DNA of 64,000 bases from DASQHW01 sp038209365. GTDB taxonomy: Bacteria; Actinomycetota; Acidimicrobiia; IMCC26256; PALSA-610. The DNA lies in the NCBI GenBank assembly GCA_038209365.1, contig JBBQXS010000008.1:50303-114302 (forward strand), written 5' to 3'. Position 1 is the stretch's first letter, and every line of letters begins with the position of its first letter. The translations under genes were made by a program, and so were the position numbers. The notes under the pieces were generated by a model. That model did no database searches. It worked only from the letters and a program-made list of their open reading frames with translations, and was not told the DNA's origin. Below, one piece after another: positions 8,266 to 18,662 of this stretch.

Positions 8266-9261
8266 ATGGATCCGCAACAACGACCCGACCGCAATCTGGC
8301 AATGGATCTCATGCGCGCGACCGAAGCGGCCGCGCTCGCAGGTGGACGCTGGATGGGGCGCGGCGACAAGAACACCGCCGACGGCGCGGCCGTTGAAGCA
8401 ATGCGGGTCGTCCTCAACAGCGTGTCGATGGAGGGTGTCGTCGTCATCGGCGAGGGCGAGAAGGACGAAGCGCCGATGCTCTACAACGGCGAGCAGATCG
8501 GGGACGGCTCACCGCCCAGCATGGACATCGCCGTCGACCCCATCGACGGGACGAGGTTGACCGCGTTGGGCCTCGGCGGGGCGATCTCGGTCATCGCGAT
8601 GAGCGAGCGGGGCACGATGTTCGATCCCGGTCCCTGCGTGTACATGGAGAAGATCGCCGCCGGTCCCGCCGCCGCGGACGTCATCGACCTCAATGCACCG
8701 GTGACCGCGAACCTCGAAGCTGTCGCCAAGGCGCTCGGTGAGAAGGTCAGCGATGTCACCGCCGTCATCCTCGAGCGCGACCGTCACGCCGACATCATCG
8801 CCGAGTGCCGCGCCGCCGGCGCGCGTATCCGCTTGATTCCCGACGGTGACGTCGCAGGCGCGATCTCGGTGGCGTGGCGCAACTCCGGCAACGACGTCCT
8901 GTTCGGTATCGGCGGCACGCCCGAAGGTGTGATCGCGGCCTGTGCGCTGCAATGCCTCGGCGGCTCGATCCAGGGTCGATTGTGGCCACGGGACGACGGC
9001 GAACGCCGCGCCGCGCTGGACGCCGGCTTCGATGTCGACAAGGTGCTGACGATCGACGACCTCGTGTCCGGCAGCGACGTCTTCTTCGCCGCGACCGGCA
9101 TCACCGACGGCGAGTTGCTGCGTGGCGTGCGTTACTGGGGCGATGGTGCCGGCACCCAGAGCCTCGTGATGCGCTCGAAGTCCGGAACGATCCGAATCAT
9201 CGAAGCCCAGCACCGGTGGACGAAGTTGAGCCAGTACGCGGCGGTCCGCTACACCAGCTGA
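8266..9261 (+). CDS. glpX: Class II fructose-1,6-bisphosphatase
   Basis: A 331-residue GlpX-type phosphatase, the gluconeogenic FBPase of most actinobacteria, which hydrolyses fructose-1,6-bisphosphate in the cytosol with Mg2+ or Mn2+. Metal-site motifs are GEGEKDEAPML and DIAVDPIDGTRL; further family landmarks are NLAMDLMRATEAAALA at the N terminus, LIPDGDVAGAI and GIGGTPEGV. The ATG has a good ribosome site AGGAGA 9 bases upstream; longer upstream extension is antisense to the SDR gene. Transcribed divergently from the SDR-mutase unit and converging on the HNH gene 10 bases downstream. Confidence 0.95.
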   Translation: MDPQQRPDRNLAMDLMRATEAAALAGGRWMGRGDKNTADGAAVEAMRVVLNSVSMEGVVVIGEGEKDEAPMLYNGEQIGDGSPPSMDIAVDPIDGTRLTALGLGGAISVIAMSERGTMFDPGPCVYMEKIAAGPAAADVIDLNAPVTANLEAVAKALGEKVSDVTAVILERDRHADIIAECRAAGARIRLIPDGDVAGAISVAWRNSGNDVLFGIGGTPEGVIAACALQCLGGSIQGRLWPRDDGERRAALDAGFDVDKVLTIDDLVSGSDVFFAATGITDGELLRGVRYWGDGAGTQSLVMRSKSGTIRIIEAQHRWTKLSQYAAVRYTS

Positions 9262-9271
9262 CGCATGTTCT

Positions 9272-10471
9272 TCAGTTGCACATCGAGACCCAGGTTTGCA
9301 CGGCATCTACCGCGTCGCTGAGGTCGAAGCGCTCGCCCCAACCGGCCTCGATCGTGCGGGCGTTGATTCCGGACATCGGTTGGAAGGTTGCGGGCCTGCA
9401 CTCCTCGTATGCATCGCTGAATCGCCGTCCGCGCGGACTGACGAAGAGCAGCGTGTCGTCGCCGTCTCCCCAGACGTTCCATCCGCCCTCGTGGACGAGT
9501 CGATGATGGAACGTGCACAACAGCACACAGTTCTTCGTGTTGGTCGGACCTCCATGCACATAATGCGCGAGATGGTGCACATGCGTGAACCGTTCATTCG
9601 AACATCCGGAGAAGCGGCAAACACCCCGGTCACGGTGCTCGATCGCACGTCGAAGCGCGAGCGGAATCGTGCGCTTGCGCCGCCCCACCACGTGTTCGTC
9701 ACCGCGGCGCACATCGACCCGCACGCTTGTGTCGCACATCATTCGCTCCACGAACGGCGTCAATTCCTCCTCGGTCAATTCGTCGTCGTCGACATGCACG
9801 ACCACTTCGGTTGACACTCGGTCTGAACGGCCTGCGAGGAAGGCACGGGCGAGGAGCTCCAGCGAGTCCGCGCGACGCGCTTCCGCGGAAGCGTCTTCGT
9901 CGGATGCCGGTACCTCCTTCATGGCTTTCTCGAGGGCCTCCTTGATGAGATCGGCCTGCTCCCGAGTCAGGCGAGCATCGAGTGTGACGGTGCCGTCATC
10001 CTCGGTGAAGAAGCGCACGCGTCGCGTCGCCAGACGCGCCCGTTCGCTTTCGGTGTCACCTCGGCTGCGCTCGAACGCTCCGATTGTGCGAACGAGCTGC
10101 GCCGCGGTGGCGACCGTCGCGAACTCGATCAGCTCCGGCTCGCGCGTTGACGTCGCCACGCGTGTCAACGCCCGTACCTTCGAATAGCTCAATCGGCCCT
10201 TCTCGAACTCAGCGGTGATCTGCGGGAGCTCTTCGAGCGCCCGTCCCACCCGCACGTGCTCACGCGCAGCCACAATGCCGAGCGCGCATCTCCACGACAG
10301 CCAATGAGCCATCGAACGACAGCCCCACTCCGCCCACGCTCCACGACGGTCGAGCTCGGCGATCAGCAGCACGAACCGGCACGTCGCGGCGGCAATCTGG
10401 CCCGCCAATGTGCAGACCTCCGCCTCGATCCGCTCCGTCGGATCCTCAATATCGGCGACCAACGCCATCAT
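9272..10471 (-). CDS. DUF222 / HNH endonuclease-type protein (13E12 family)
   Basis: An actinobacterial DUF222 protein of about 399 residues with a C-terminal HNH nuclease domain. The N-terminal helical domain carries CRSMAHWLSWRCALG and RLSYSKVRALTRVAT, and the HNH part shows RDRGVCRFSGC, FTHVHHLAHYVHGGPTNTKNCVLLCTFHH and LVHEGGW, with conserved His-His, Asn and His-His. These proteins are often multicopy and mobile, although their target is unknown. Start is set at one of two adjacent ATGs preceded by GGGAGG; the frame also has an upstream GTG. Isolated between glpX and the MFS gene, without partner genes. Confidence 0.85.
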   Translation of the reverse strand: MMALVADIEDPTERIEAEVCTLAGQIAAATCRFVLLIAELDRRGAWAEWGCRSMAHWLSWRCALGIVAAREHVRVGRALEELPQITAEFEKGRLSYSKVRALTRVATSTREPELIEFATVATAAQLVRTIGAFERSRGDTESERARLATRRVRFFTEDDGTVTLDARLTREQADLIKEALEKAMKEVPASDEDASAEARRADSLELLARAFLAGRSDRVSTEVVVHVDDDELTEEELTPFVERMMCDTSVRVDVRRGDEHVVGRRKRTIPLALRRAIEHRDRGVCRFSGCSNERFTHVHHLAHYVHGGPTNTKNCVLLCTFHHRLVHEGGWNVWGDGDDTLLFVSPRGRRFSDAYEECRPATFQPMSGINARTIEAGWGERFDLSDAVDAVQTWVSMCN

Positions 10472-10549
10472 GGACCTCCCCACGGCGACACGAACGTACG
10501 TTCGAGAGTCTAGACGAGACGCCTTCGAACGCAGGGGAATTTGGTCCGT

Positions 10550-11806
10550 TCAGCTGACGAGATCCGGCTCGAGCACGCCCGCCGTGACCCTCGCTCGAAC
10601 GCGTGCCGCGGCGAGCACTGCGGCCGCGCTCACGGTCGCGACGCCGGCAAGCCCGATGCCGGCGCGTGGGTTCCATTGCTGGCATACCCAGCCGACGAAT
10701 GGTCCGCCCACGACCGTGCTGCCGAGCGTGAGCAGCATGTAGATCGACATGATGCGACCACGCACGTGCGCGGGTGAGGAAACCTGCATGTGGGCGTTCG
10801 CGGTGGACCCGAAGAACGTGGCCAACGCCCCGACGGGTACCAGCGCGAGCACGACCGTGGCGCGTGTCGGCATGACCGCGGCGGTGACGAGCGCGATCCC
10901 GAGAAGTGCCGCCCCCGCCACGACGGTTGCCCGCGTCGGGCGGGCGCGCAGCGCCGCGCCGAGCGCGCCGATGACCGTGCCGACCCCGAGCACGGCCATC
11001 AGGAAACCTGCGAGGCCCGCATCACCGTCGAACGTATTGCGCGCGAGCAATGTCAGAAACGTCGGGAAGTTGTAGACGAGCGTCCCGACCACCGCGACGA
11101 GCAAGATCGTCGACCTGATCTCCTTTGTCGCCCACGCAAGGGCGAGACCCTCGCGGATGTGCGGCCGGCCAGTCGTACGGTGCAGCGGCGTCAGCTCGCC
11201 CCGGCGCATCGCCACCAGACTGGCGACGACCGCGAAGAAGGACACCGCATTGACGAAGAACACCCACGAGGTGCCCGCCGACGCGATGATCACGCCCGCG
11301 ATCGCAGGACCGGTGATGCGCGCGGAATTGTTCACCGCGCTGTTGAGCGCGATCGCGTTCGGCAGCCGGTTGCGGCCGACCATTTCCTCGACAAAGGCGT
11401 GACGCGCAGGCTCGTCGACCACGGTGACGAATCCGAGCGCGATCGCGAGCGCGAACACCATCCACACGTGCACGACGCCGGTCAGCACGATCAGCCACAG
11501 CACGACCGCGAGCACCGCTGCGAGGGTCTGGGTGACGAGCAGAACCTTCCGCCGGTCGAACCGGTCGGCGATCACGCCTCCCCACAGGCCGAAGAGGAGT
11601 ACCGGCAGGAAGCGACAGGCGAACGTCGCGCCTACCGCGACGCCACTGCCGGTCAGCGACAGCACGAGCCACGCCTCGGCCATGGTCTGCATCCACGAAC
11701 CGACGTACGACACGAGGTTGCCGCCGAAGTACAGGCGATAGTTGTACGTATCGAGCGAGCCGAACGTCCGGCGAAACATCGATGTCAGGCGGGCATGGGC
11801 AAGCAT
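10550..11806 (-). CDS. MFS transporter (MFS_3 / EntS-like)
   Basis: A 418-residue inner-membrane transporter with about 12 hydrophobic segments. It begins with TYNYRLYFGGNLVSYVGSWMQ and has the loop 2-3 signature ADRFDRRKVLL and VVDEPARHAFVEEMV, which mark the MFS_3 group of drug and siderophore exporters. The substrate cannot be deduced. It lies 51 bases downstream of atpC on the same strand and might be read from the ATP synthase transcript by read-through; there is no strong hairpin in the gap. A second ATG nine codons in is an alternative start. Confidence 0.85.
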   Translation of the reverse strand: MLAHARLTSMFRRTFGSLDTYNYRLYFGGNLVSYVGSWMQTMAEAWLVLSLTGSGVAVGATFACRFLPVLLFGLWGGVIADRFDRRKVLLVTQTLAAVLAVVLWLIVLTGVVHVWMVFALAIALGFVTVVDEPARHAFVEEMVGRNRLPNAIALNSAVNNSARITGPAIAGVIIASAGTSWVFFVNAVSFFAVVASLVAMRRGELTPLHRTTGRPHIREGLALAWATKEIRSTILLVAVVGTLVYNFPTFLTLLARNTFDGDAGLAGFLMAVLGVGTVIGALGAALRARPTRATVVAGAALLGIALVTAAVMPTRATVVLALVPVGALATFFGSTANAHMQVSSPAHVRGRIMSIYMLLTLGSTVVGGPFVGWVCQQWNPRAGIGLAGVATVSAAAVLAAARVRARVTAGVLEPDLVS

Positions 11807-11857
11807 GGCTCCGTCACGCTAACCGGTGCCGGCATCACGCCCCGCGGTGGTTTCCCG

Positions 11858-12247
11858 TCAGGCGTTGGCGGCGACCTCGATTCGCACGTCGGCCCGAAGG
11901 AGCGCGACCGCGGCTTCCTCGTCGTCGGGATCTGCGCGCAATAACTCCTCGGCGCGTGCCTTGGCCGCTTGTGCGCGGTCGACGTCGATCGAAGAGGCGA
12001 GCTCGGCCACATCGGAGAGGATGACGACGTGGTTGTCACCAACCTCTACGAAGCCGCCGTGCACCGCGAACCATTGCTGGGTGCCGTCCTCGAACTTCAC
12101 GCGCGCGGGCCAGTCGGCGAGCGCGCCGAGGAACTGCGCATGGTTGTTCTCGAACGCGATGTCACCACCACCGAGCGTGCGTACGACGACCATGCGGGCT
12201 TCACCCGTGTAGAGCACTTCTTCGGGCGACACGAGCTGCACTTCCAC
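11858..12247 (-). CDS. atpC: ATP synthase F1 subunit epsilon
   Basis: The 129-residue epsilon subunit of the F1 central stalk, which modulates ATP hydrolysis and contacts gamma and the c ring. The beta-sandwich reads MEVQLVSPEEVLYTGEARMVVVRT, GDIAFENNHAQFLGALA, and QWFAVHGGFVEVGDNHVVILSD, followed by the two-helix tail beginning AELASSIDVDRAQAAKARAEELL. Length is normal for actinobacteria. It is the last gene of the ATP synthase operon, 29 bases after atpD. Confidence 0.95.
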   Translation of the reverse strand: MEVQLVSPEEVLYTGEARMVVVRTLGGGDIAFENNHAQFLGALADWPARVKFEDGTQQWFAVHGGFVEVGDNHVVILSDVAELASSIDVDRAQAAKARAEELLRADPDDEEAAVALLRADVRIEVAANA

Positions 12248-12276
12248 GCCGGGCCTCCGCCTTATATGAATCCGTC

Positions 12277-13719
12277 TTATGAATCCGAGAACGTCTTGGC
12301 CTTGGCCAGCACCGACTCGACGCCGCCGACGTTGAAGAACGCCTGCTCGGGCACGTGGTCGAGCTCGCCGTCGACGAGCGCCTCGAAGCTATCGACGGTC
12401 TCCTCCACCGGCACGAAGATGCCCTTCAAGCCGGTGAAGACCTCACCGACGAAGAACGGCTGGCTCAAGAACTTCTGGATCTTGCGCGCCCGGGCGACGA
12501 TCAGCTTGTCCTCTTCGGACAACTCGTCGATCCCGAGGATCGCGATGATGTCCTGGAGCTCCTTGTAACGCTGCAACGTCTCCTGCGTGCGCCGCGCTAC
12601 GGCGTAGTGCCGCTCACCGACGATCTCGGGCGCCAGGATGTTGCTGCTCGACGCCAGCGGGTCGACGGCCGGGTAGATGCCGAGTGCCGCGATCTCCCGC
12701 GCGAGCTCGGTCGTGGCGTCGAGATGTGTGAAGGTCGTGAACGGGGCAGGGTCGGTGTAGTCGTCGGCCGGCACGTACACCGCCTGCAGCGAAGTGATCG
12801 AGTGCCCTCTGGTCGAGGTGATGCGCTCCTGGAGCTCGCCCATCTCGTCGGCGAGCGTCGGCTGATAGCCCACCGCGGACGGCATGCGGCCGAGCAGCGT
12901 CGACACTTCCGAGCCGGCCTGCACGAACCGGAAGATGTTGTCGATGAACAACAGCACGTCCTGGTTCGCGACGTCGCGGAAGTACTCGGCGACGGTGAGC
13001 GCCGACAGCCCGACACGCAGCCGCACGCCGGGAGGTTCATCCATCTGGCCGTATACGAGCGCAGCCTTCTCGATGACGCCCGACTCCTGCATCTCGAGCC
13101 AGAGGTCGGTGCCTTCGCGAGTGCGCTCGCCCACGCCGGCGAACACCGACACGCCGCCGTGCTGGGTCGCGACGCGGTTGATCATCTCCTGGATGAGGAT
13201 CGTCTTGCCGACGCCCGCGCCGCCGAACAGACCGATCTTCCCGCCCTGCACGTATGGTTCGAGCAGGTCGACGACCTTGATGCCGGTCTCGAACATCTGC
13301 GCCTTGGGCTCGAGCTGGTCGAACGGCGGGGCGTCACGGTGGATCTCCCACCGGTCCTTGATGTTCGTGACCTGGTCCGGGGTGATGTCGAGCGGCTCGC
13401 CGATCACGTTCCACACGTGGCCGAGCGTCCCCTCGCCGACCGGCATCGTGATGCCGTGACCGGTGTTGCGCACTGCGGTGCCGCGCTTCAACCCGTCGGT
13501 CGGCTTCAGACAGACCGCACGCACGCGTCCCTCGCCGATCTGTTGTGCCACCTCGGCGGTCACGGTGATCTTCGCGCCTTCGAGCTCGATGTCCATCTCG
13601 AGCGCGGTGTTGATCTCCGGCAGCGACTCGGGTGGGAACTCGGCGTCGACGACGGGTCCGTAGATCGCGACGACCCGGCCGCTCTTCAGCTCGGTCTTGG
13701 GCTCGGCGGTTGCGGTCAT
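12277..13719 (-). CDS. atpD: ATP synthase F1 subunit beta
   Basis: The catalytic subunit of F1, 480 residues. Walker A is GGAGVGKT, followed by the catalytic GERTREG segment (the Glu of the family's GER motif), Walker B VLLFIDNIFRF and the DELSEED motif seen as IDELSEEDK, which couples to gamma. The C-terminal end is slightly shorter than average. The start ATG overlaps the atpG stop by one base, and a one-gene gap to atpC of 29 bases keeps the operon intact. The large open frame on the opposite strand is a GC-driven shadow. Confidence 0.98.
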   Translation of the reverse strand: MTATAEPKTELKSGRVVAIYGPVVDAEFPPESLPEINTALEMDIELEGAKITVTAEVAQQIGEGRVRAVCLKPTDGLKRGTAVRNTGHGITMPVGEGTLGHVWNVIGEPLDITPDQVTNIKDRWEIHRDAPPFDQLEPKAQMFETGIKVVDLLEPYVQGGKIGLFGGAGVGKTILIQEMINRVATQHGGVSVFAGVGERTREGTDLWLEMQESGVIEKAALVYGQMDEPPGVRLRVGLSALTVAEYFRDVANQDVLLFIDNIFRFVQAGSEVSTLLGRMPSAVGYQPTLADEMGELQERITSTRGHSITSLQAVYVPADDYTDPAPFTTFTHLDATTELAREIAALGIYPAVDPLASSSNILAPEIVGERHYAVARRTQETLQRYKELQDIIAILGIDELSEEDKLIVARARKIQKFLSQPFFVGEVFTGLKGIFVPVEETVDSFEALVDGELDHVPEQAFFNVGGVESVLAKAKTFSDS

Positions 13720-14687
13720 CAGTTCAGTGCTCCAAACGTCGAAGCGGCCTTTTCGAAATACTCTTCTTCTTCGGGGTCGTCGTGGTGACCACCGGCACCC
13801 TTGCTCAGCGCCTCGGCGCCGCCGACGATCTCCATGATCTCGGTCGTGATCGAGTCCTGACGTGCCCGGTTCATGCGGCGCGTATACGTGAGGATCAAAT
13901 CCTCTGCGTTGTCGGTCGCGGCCTTCATCGCACGCTGGCGAGCGGCGTGCTCGGACGCGGCCGCGTTCAACAACGCGGCGTACACCCGCGCTTCCGCGTA
14001 ACGCGGCAGCAGGGTGTCGAGGATCGTCTCCGGGTTCGGCTCGAACTCGTAGTCGCCGGCCGCGCCTTCGGACTGTTCGCCGGCCGCCTCGAATCCTTCC
14101 TGATCGAGCGGCAACAGGGGCCGTACGACGACCTCCTGACGACCGGCCGAGATGAAGCGCGTGTAGACGAGCTCCACGAGGTCGAGCTCACCGTTCTCGA
14201 AGCGCTTCACGACCGAGCCGGCGATACGGCGGGCGTCCTCGTACGTCGGGCTGTCGCTGAAGCCGCTGAACGTCGCGTCGATCGGCTGGCCGCGGAACCG
14301 GAAGTAGCTCTCGACCTTGCGACCGACCGCGACGACCGAGGCATGACGGCCCTGCGCCTGGTGCACCCGCATCTGCGCCTCACCCGCACGGATCACGGTG
14401 GTGTTGTAGCCCCCGCACAATCCCCGATCGGCCGCGATGATCACCTGCGCGCAGTTCTTCACGTTCGGACGGGCAACGAGGAACGGGCTGCTCCCGGAGC
14501 CACTCGCCGCCTGAAGATGACGAACGACGTCGGTGATGCCGTCGGCGTATGGCACCGCGGCCTGCACGCGAGCTTGTGCCTTCACGATGCGGCTCGCCGC
14601 GATCAGCTCCATCGCGCGCGTGATCTTCTTGGTTGCCTGCACCGACTTGATCCGCCGCCGCAGGATGCGTTCCTGGCCTCCGGCCAT
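13719..14687 (-). CDS. atpG: ATP synthase F1 subunit gamma
   Basis: The rotor subunit of F1, 322 residues, with the N-terminal coiled-coil helix GQERILRRRIKSVQATKKITRAMELIAASRI and the C-terminal helix ASEHAARQRAMKAATDNAEDLI, TYTRRMNRARQDSITTEIMEIVGGAEAL that end in the family signature. The central Rossmann-like part includes AQVIIAADRGLCGGYN. A ~20-residue acidic tail (DDPEEEEYFEKAASTFGALN) extends beyond the signature. Lies 4 bases after atpA and abuts atpD. Confidence 0.97.
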   Translation of the reverse strand: MAGGQERILRRRIKSVQATKKITRAMELIAASRIVKAQARVQAAVPYADGITDVVRHLQAASGSGSSPFLVARPNVKNCAQVIIAADRGLCGGYNTTVIRAGEAQMRVHQAQGRHASVVAVGRKVESYFRFRGQPIDATFSGFSDSPTYEDARRIAGSVVKRFENGELDLVELVYTRFISAGRQEVVVRPLLPLDQEGFEAAGEQSEGAAGDYEFEPNPETILDTLLPRYAEARVYAALLNAAASEHAARQRAMKAATDNAEDLILTYTRRMNRARQDSITTEIMEIVGGAEALSKGAGGHHDDPEEEEYFEKAASTFGALN

Positions 14688-14691
14688 GCCG

Positions 14692-16287
<1,596 letters not shown>

Positions 16288-16306
16288 GGCGCGCTCTTCT
16301 CTTGTC

Positions 16307-16831
16307 TCACATCTGCTCCTTCAGCTTCTCGAGGCGATGCCGGACGGTGCCGTCGATGACCGTGTCGCCGATGGTGGCAACGAGCCCGCCCATGACGGCC
16401 GGGTCGACGACGACCTTCACCTCGACGCGTTTGCCGGTCGCGCGCGAGAGCACGTCGGCGAGTCGCGCCAGCTGCGCGTCGTCGAGCGGCGTCGCCGATC
16501 GCACTTCGGCCAGCTCGTGCTGGCGCGTCTCGGCCGCGAGCTCCGTGAAGCGGAGGATGATCGCCGGCAGGTCGTGACCGCGACCGGCGCCCACCACGAA
16601 CGACGCGATCGCGCGCGTCAGCGTGTGGGCGCGCCCCTCGAGGAGCTCGTCGACGATCGCTGCCCGCCGTTCGGCCGAGAGACCGGGGCTGGCGAGCGCC
16701 ATACGGAGCTCGTCGTTGCCCTCGACGATACGCGCGAAGCGGAACAGCTCGTCTTCGACGTCGTCGAGCCGGCCCTCGGACTGGGCGATCTCGAGCAGAC
16801 CGTGCGCGTACGCCTCGATGCGTTCGGTCAC
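16307..16831 (-). CDS. atpH: ATP synthase F1 subunit delta
   Basis: A 174-residue OSCP/delta protein that joins the peripheral stalk to the top of F1. The N-terminal helical bundle begins MTERIEAYAHGLLEIAQSEG and the C-terminal signature reads GKRVEVKVVVDPAVMGGLVATIGDTVIDGTVR. Sequence divergence in the middle is normal for the family. It sits between atpF and atpA; the 85-base gap to atpF contains a run of Arg-rich out-of-frame codons and an alternative in-frame start further upstream is not needed. Confidence 0.95.
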   Translation of the reverse strand: MTERIEAYAHGLLEIAQSEGRLDDVEDELFRFARIVEGNDELRMALASPGLSAERRAAIVDELLEGRAHTLTRAIASFVVGAGRGHDLPAIILRFTELAAETRQHELAEVRSATPLDDAQLARLADVLSRATGKRVEVKVVVDPAVMGGLVATIGDTVIDGTVRHRLEKLKEQM

Positions 16832-16916
16832 GTTCGTCCGCTCTCGGCCCTGCGGGCCGGGCCGCTCGGGCCCCGCACGCTGCTCGGCCGGATACCGGCC
16901 TCACGACGCTCACTCA

Positions 16917-17591
16917 TCAACTGCTCCTCGCAGTCTGCTCGAGGAAGCTCTCGACGAGCTGTCGGTTCGTCTCGTTGTCGAGGTTGCGCTCGACGATGCG
17001 GCTCGCGAGATCGATCGACAGCTGCGCGACTTCGTCGCGGAGTTGGGCCAGGGCCTGGGCGCGCTGGTTCGCGATGTCGCCCTGCGCCCGCTCCCGGATC
17101 TCAACCGCTTCCTGCTCCGCACGCGCGATCAGATCCGCGCGCACGACTTCCGCCGACTGCCGGGCTTCTTCGATGATTCGACCGGCCTCGTTGCGAGAGT
17201 CGGCGATCTGCCGTTCGTACTGCGTCTTCTCGGCGTCGGCCTCCGAGTGGGCCCGTTCGGCCGCCTCGAGGTCGTTGCGGATCCGCTCTTCGCGAGCGCG
17301 CTCCATGTTCTTCACCGCGGGCACGCCCCACTTCCACATGGCGACGAGCAGCACCAAGAACGCGAGCGAGCCCCAGATGATCTCGTTCTTCTCGGGGAGG
17401 AGCGGCGACGGCGCCTTCTGGCAGTCGTCGACCTTCTTGCCCTCGGCGAGAAGGTCGTAGCACTCCTGGGCCGCCTTGTCGATGAACTTGGGTTCCGTCC
17501 CGCCGTCGGCCGCAAACGCGGGCGCAGGTGCGAGCATCACCGCAAGGGTGACACCCATGACTGCAACGAGTACACGGATGCGATTTCGCAC
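16917..17591 (-). CDS. atpF: ATP synthase Fo subunit b with N-terminal signal-like segment
   Basis: The peripheral-stalk subunit, 224 residues. The membrane anchor IIWGSLAFLVLLVAMWKWG (about residues 71-89) and the long charged coiled coil after it (NMERAREERIRNDLEAAERA) are standard. Unusually, the protein begins with a clear signal-peptide-like sequence (positive start, hydrophobic core, AFA cleavage-type site near residue 27) and then a ~43-residue segment before the anchor containing Cys44 and Cys57. If processed, this places an extracytoplasmic domain on b. The start ATG is 19 bases after the atpE stop, so the N terminus is in the right place. Confidence 0.93.
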   Translation of the reverse strand: MRNRIRVLVAVMGVTLAVMLAPAPAFAADGGTEPKFIDKAAQECYDLLAEGKKVDDCQKAPSPLLPEKNEIIWGSLAFLVLLVAMWKWGVPAVKNMERAREERIRNDLEAAERAHSEADAEKTQYERQIADSRNEAGRIIEEARQSAEVVRADLIARAEQEAVEIRERAQGDIANQRAQALAQLRDEVAQLSIDLASRIVERNLDNETNRQLVESFLEQTARSS

Positions 17592-17610
17592 CGTCCTGCC
17601 TTTCGAGTTG

Positions 17611-17877
17611 TCAGCCGGAGATGATGAACGAGAGGACGAAGCCGAACAGCGCGAGCGCCTCGGTGAACGCGATGCCCAAGAACATCGTCGTACGGACGGT
17701 GCCGGCCGACTCGGGTTGGCGCGCCATGGCGGTGATCGCGTTACCGACCACCAGACCGATGCCGATGCCGGGGCCGATTGCCGCGCCGCCGTAGACGATG
17801 CCGCGGCCGATCGCAGTGAGGCCCGCGTTGGTGTCCGGGTTGGTCGCCTGTGCGAGCAGGAGATGGAGCAGGGCCAC
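17611..17877 (-). CDS. atpE: ATP synthase Fo subunit c
   Basis: The 88-residue c-ring proteolipid. Two membrane helices flank the polar loop ARQPE (residues 52-56); the second carries the ion-binding carboxylate Glu73 in GIAFTEALALFG. Helix 1 has the Gly-rich face IGPGIGIGLVVGNAI. The start is GTG with AAGGAG 7 bases upstream; a much longer frame upstream is only antisense-like continuation across atpB. The N terminus has ~20 extra residues (LLLAQATNPDTNAGL) that may be a short signal-like lead. Between atpB and atpF. Confidence 0.95.
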   Translation of the reverse strand: MALLHLLLAQATNPDTNAGLTAIGRGIVYGGAAIGPGIGIGLVVGNAITAMARQPESAGTVRTTMFLGIAFTEALALFGFVLSFIISG

Positions 17878-17897
17878 TGGGTTCTCCTTGTTGATTG

Positions 17898-18662
17898 TCA
17901 GTGCTCGGGGTGCATGGCACCGCCGATGTACACGGCGGTGAGAATCGTGAAGATGAACGCCTGAAGGAAGCTGACGAGGATCTCGAAGCCGGTCATCGCG
18001 ACCAGGAGCCCGAACGAGAACGGCGCAATGATCGCCTGGATCTGCAGACCCCACAGCGCCGCAGTCAGGACCGCGAATGTCACCAGGATCAAGTGACCGG
18101 CGAGCATGTTGGCGAAGAGACGGACCATCAGCGAGAAGGGCCGGACGAGGAACGTCGAGATGAACTCGATCGGCACGACGAGAATCAGCAAGGCCTTCGG
18201 GACGCCGGGCGGAATCAGTGCGCCCTTGAAGTAGTGGAGCGGACCCTGGCGCTTGACACCGATGAAGATGAAGAACACCCAGGTCGCGAGTGCGAGCACC
18301 ATCGGCATCGCGAAGCGGGCGTTGGCCGGAAACTGCACGGCCGGGATGATCTCGGTGATGTTGCTGAAGAAGATGAAGAAGAACATCGCCGTCAGGTAGG
18401 GCAGCCAGTACAACCCGTCGACGCCCATCGTCTGCATGATGACTTGGTTGCGTACGAACGCCACGCCCGACTCGGCCGTGTTCTGCATGAGCCCGGCGGG
18501 CACGAGCGCGTCCTTGCGGCGGGTACCCAGCCAGAACATGACGATCGTGGCGAGGGTCGCGAACCCGTAGATGACGACCGTCTTGTTGATGCCGAGTGGA
18601 CCGTTGCCCCAGATCGTGACGTGACTGATCGGGGGGACGTCGACCGCGAGCAGCGCGTTCAT
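17898..18662 (-). CDS. atpB: ATP synthase Fo subunit a
   Basis: The 254-residue proton-channel subunit in the membrane. The essential Arg is Arg181 in RPFSLMVRLFANMLAGH, and the C-terminal helix has FTILTAVYIGGAMH. TMFFFIFFSNITEIIP and the conserved Asn/Glu pair in the second half-channel region are present. The start ATG overlaps the stop of the AtpI-like gene by 4 bases, and the stop precedes the atpE GTG by 20 bases, so expression is coupled. Confidence 0.97.
   Translation of the reverse strand: MNALLAVDVPPISHVTIWGNGPLGINKTVVIYGFATLATIVMFWLGTRRKDALVPAGLMQNTAESGVAFVRNQVIMQTMGVDGLYWLPYLTAMFFFIFFSNITEIIPAVQFPANARFAMPMVLALATWVFFIFIGVKRQGPLHYFKGALIPPGVPKALLILVVPIEFISTFLVRPFSLMVRLFANMLAGHLILVTFAVLTAALWGLQIQAIIAPFSFGLLVAMTGFEILVSFLQAFIFTILTAVYIGGAMHPEH

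Noticed and set aside
12355..13788. Long open frame on the + strand opposite atpD (also 14533-16359 opposite atpA)
   Set aside because: High-GC antisense shadows of conserved ATP synthase genes; Arg/His/Asp-rich composition, no family resemblance.
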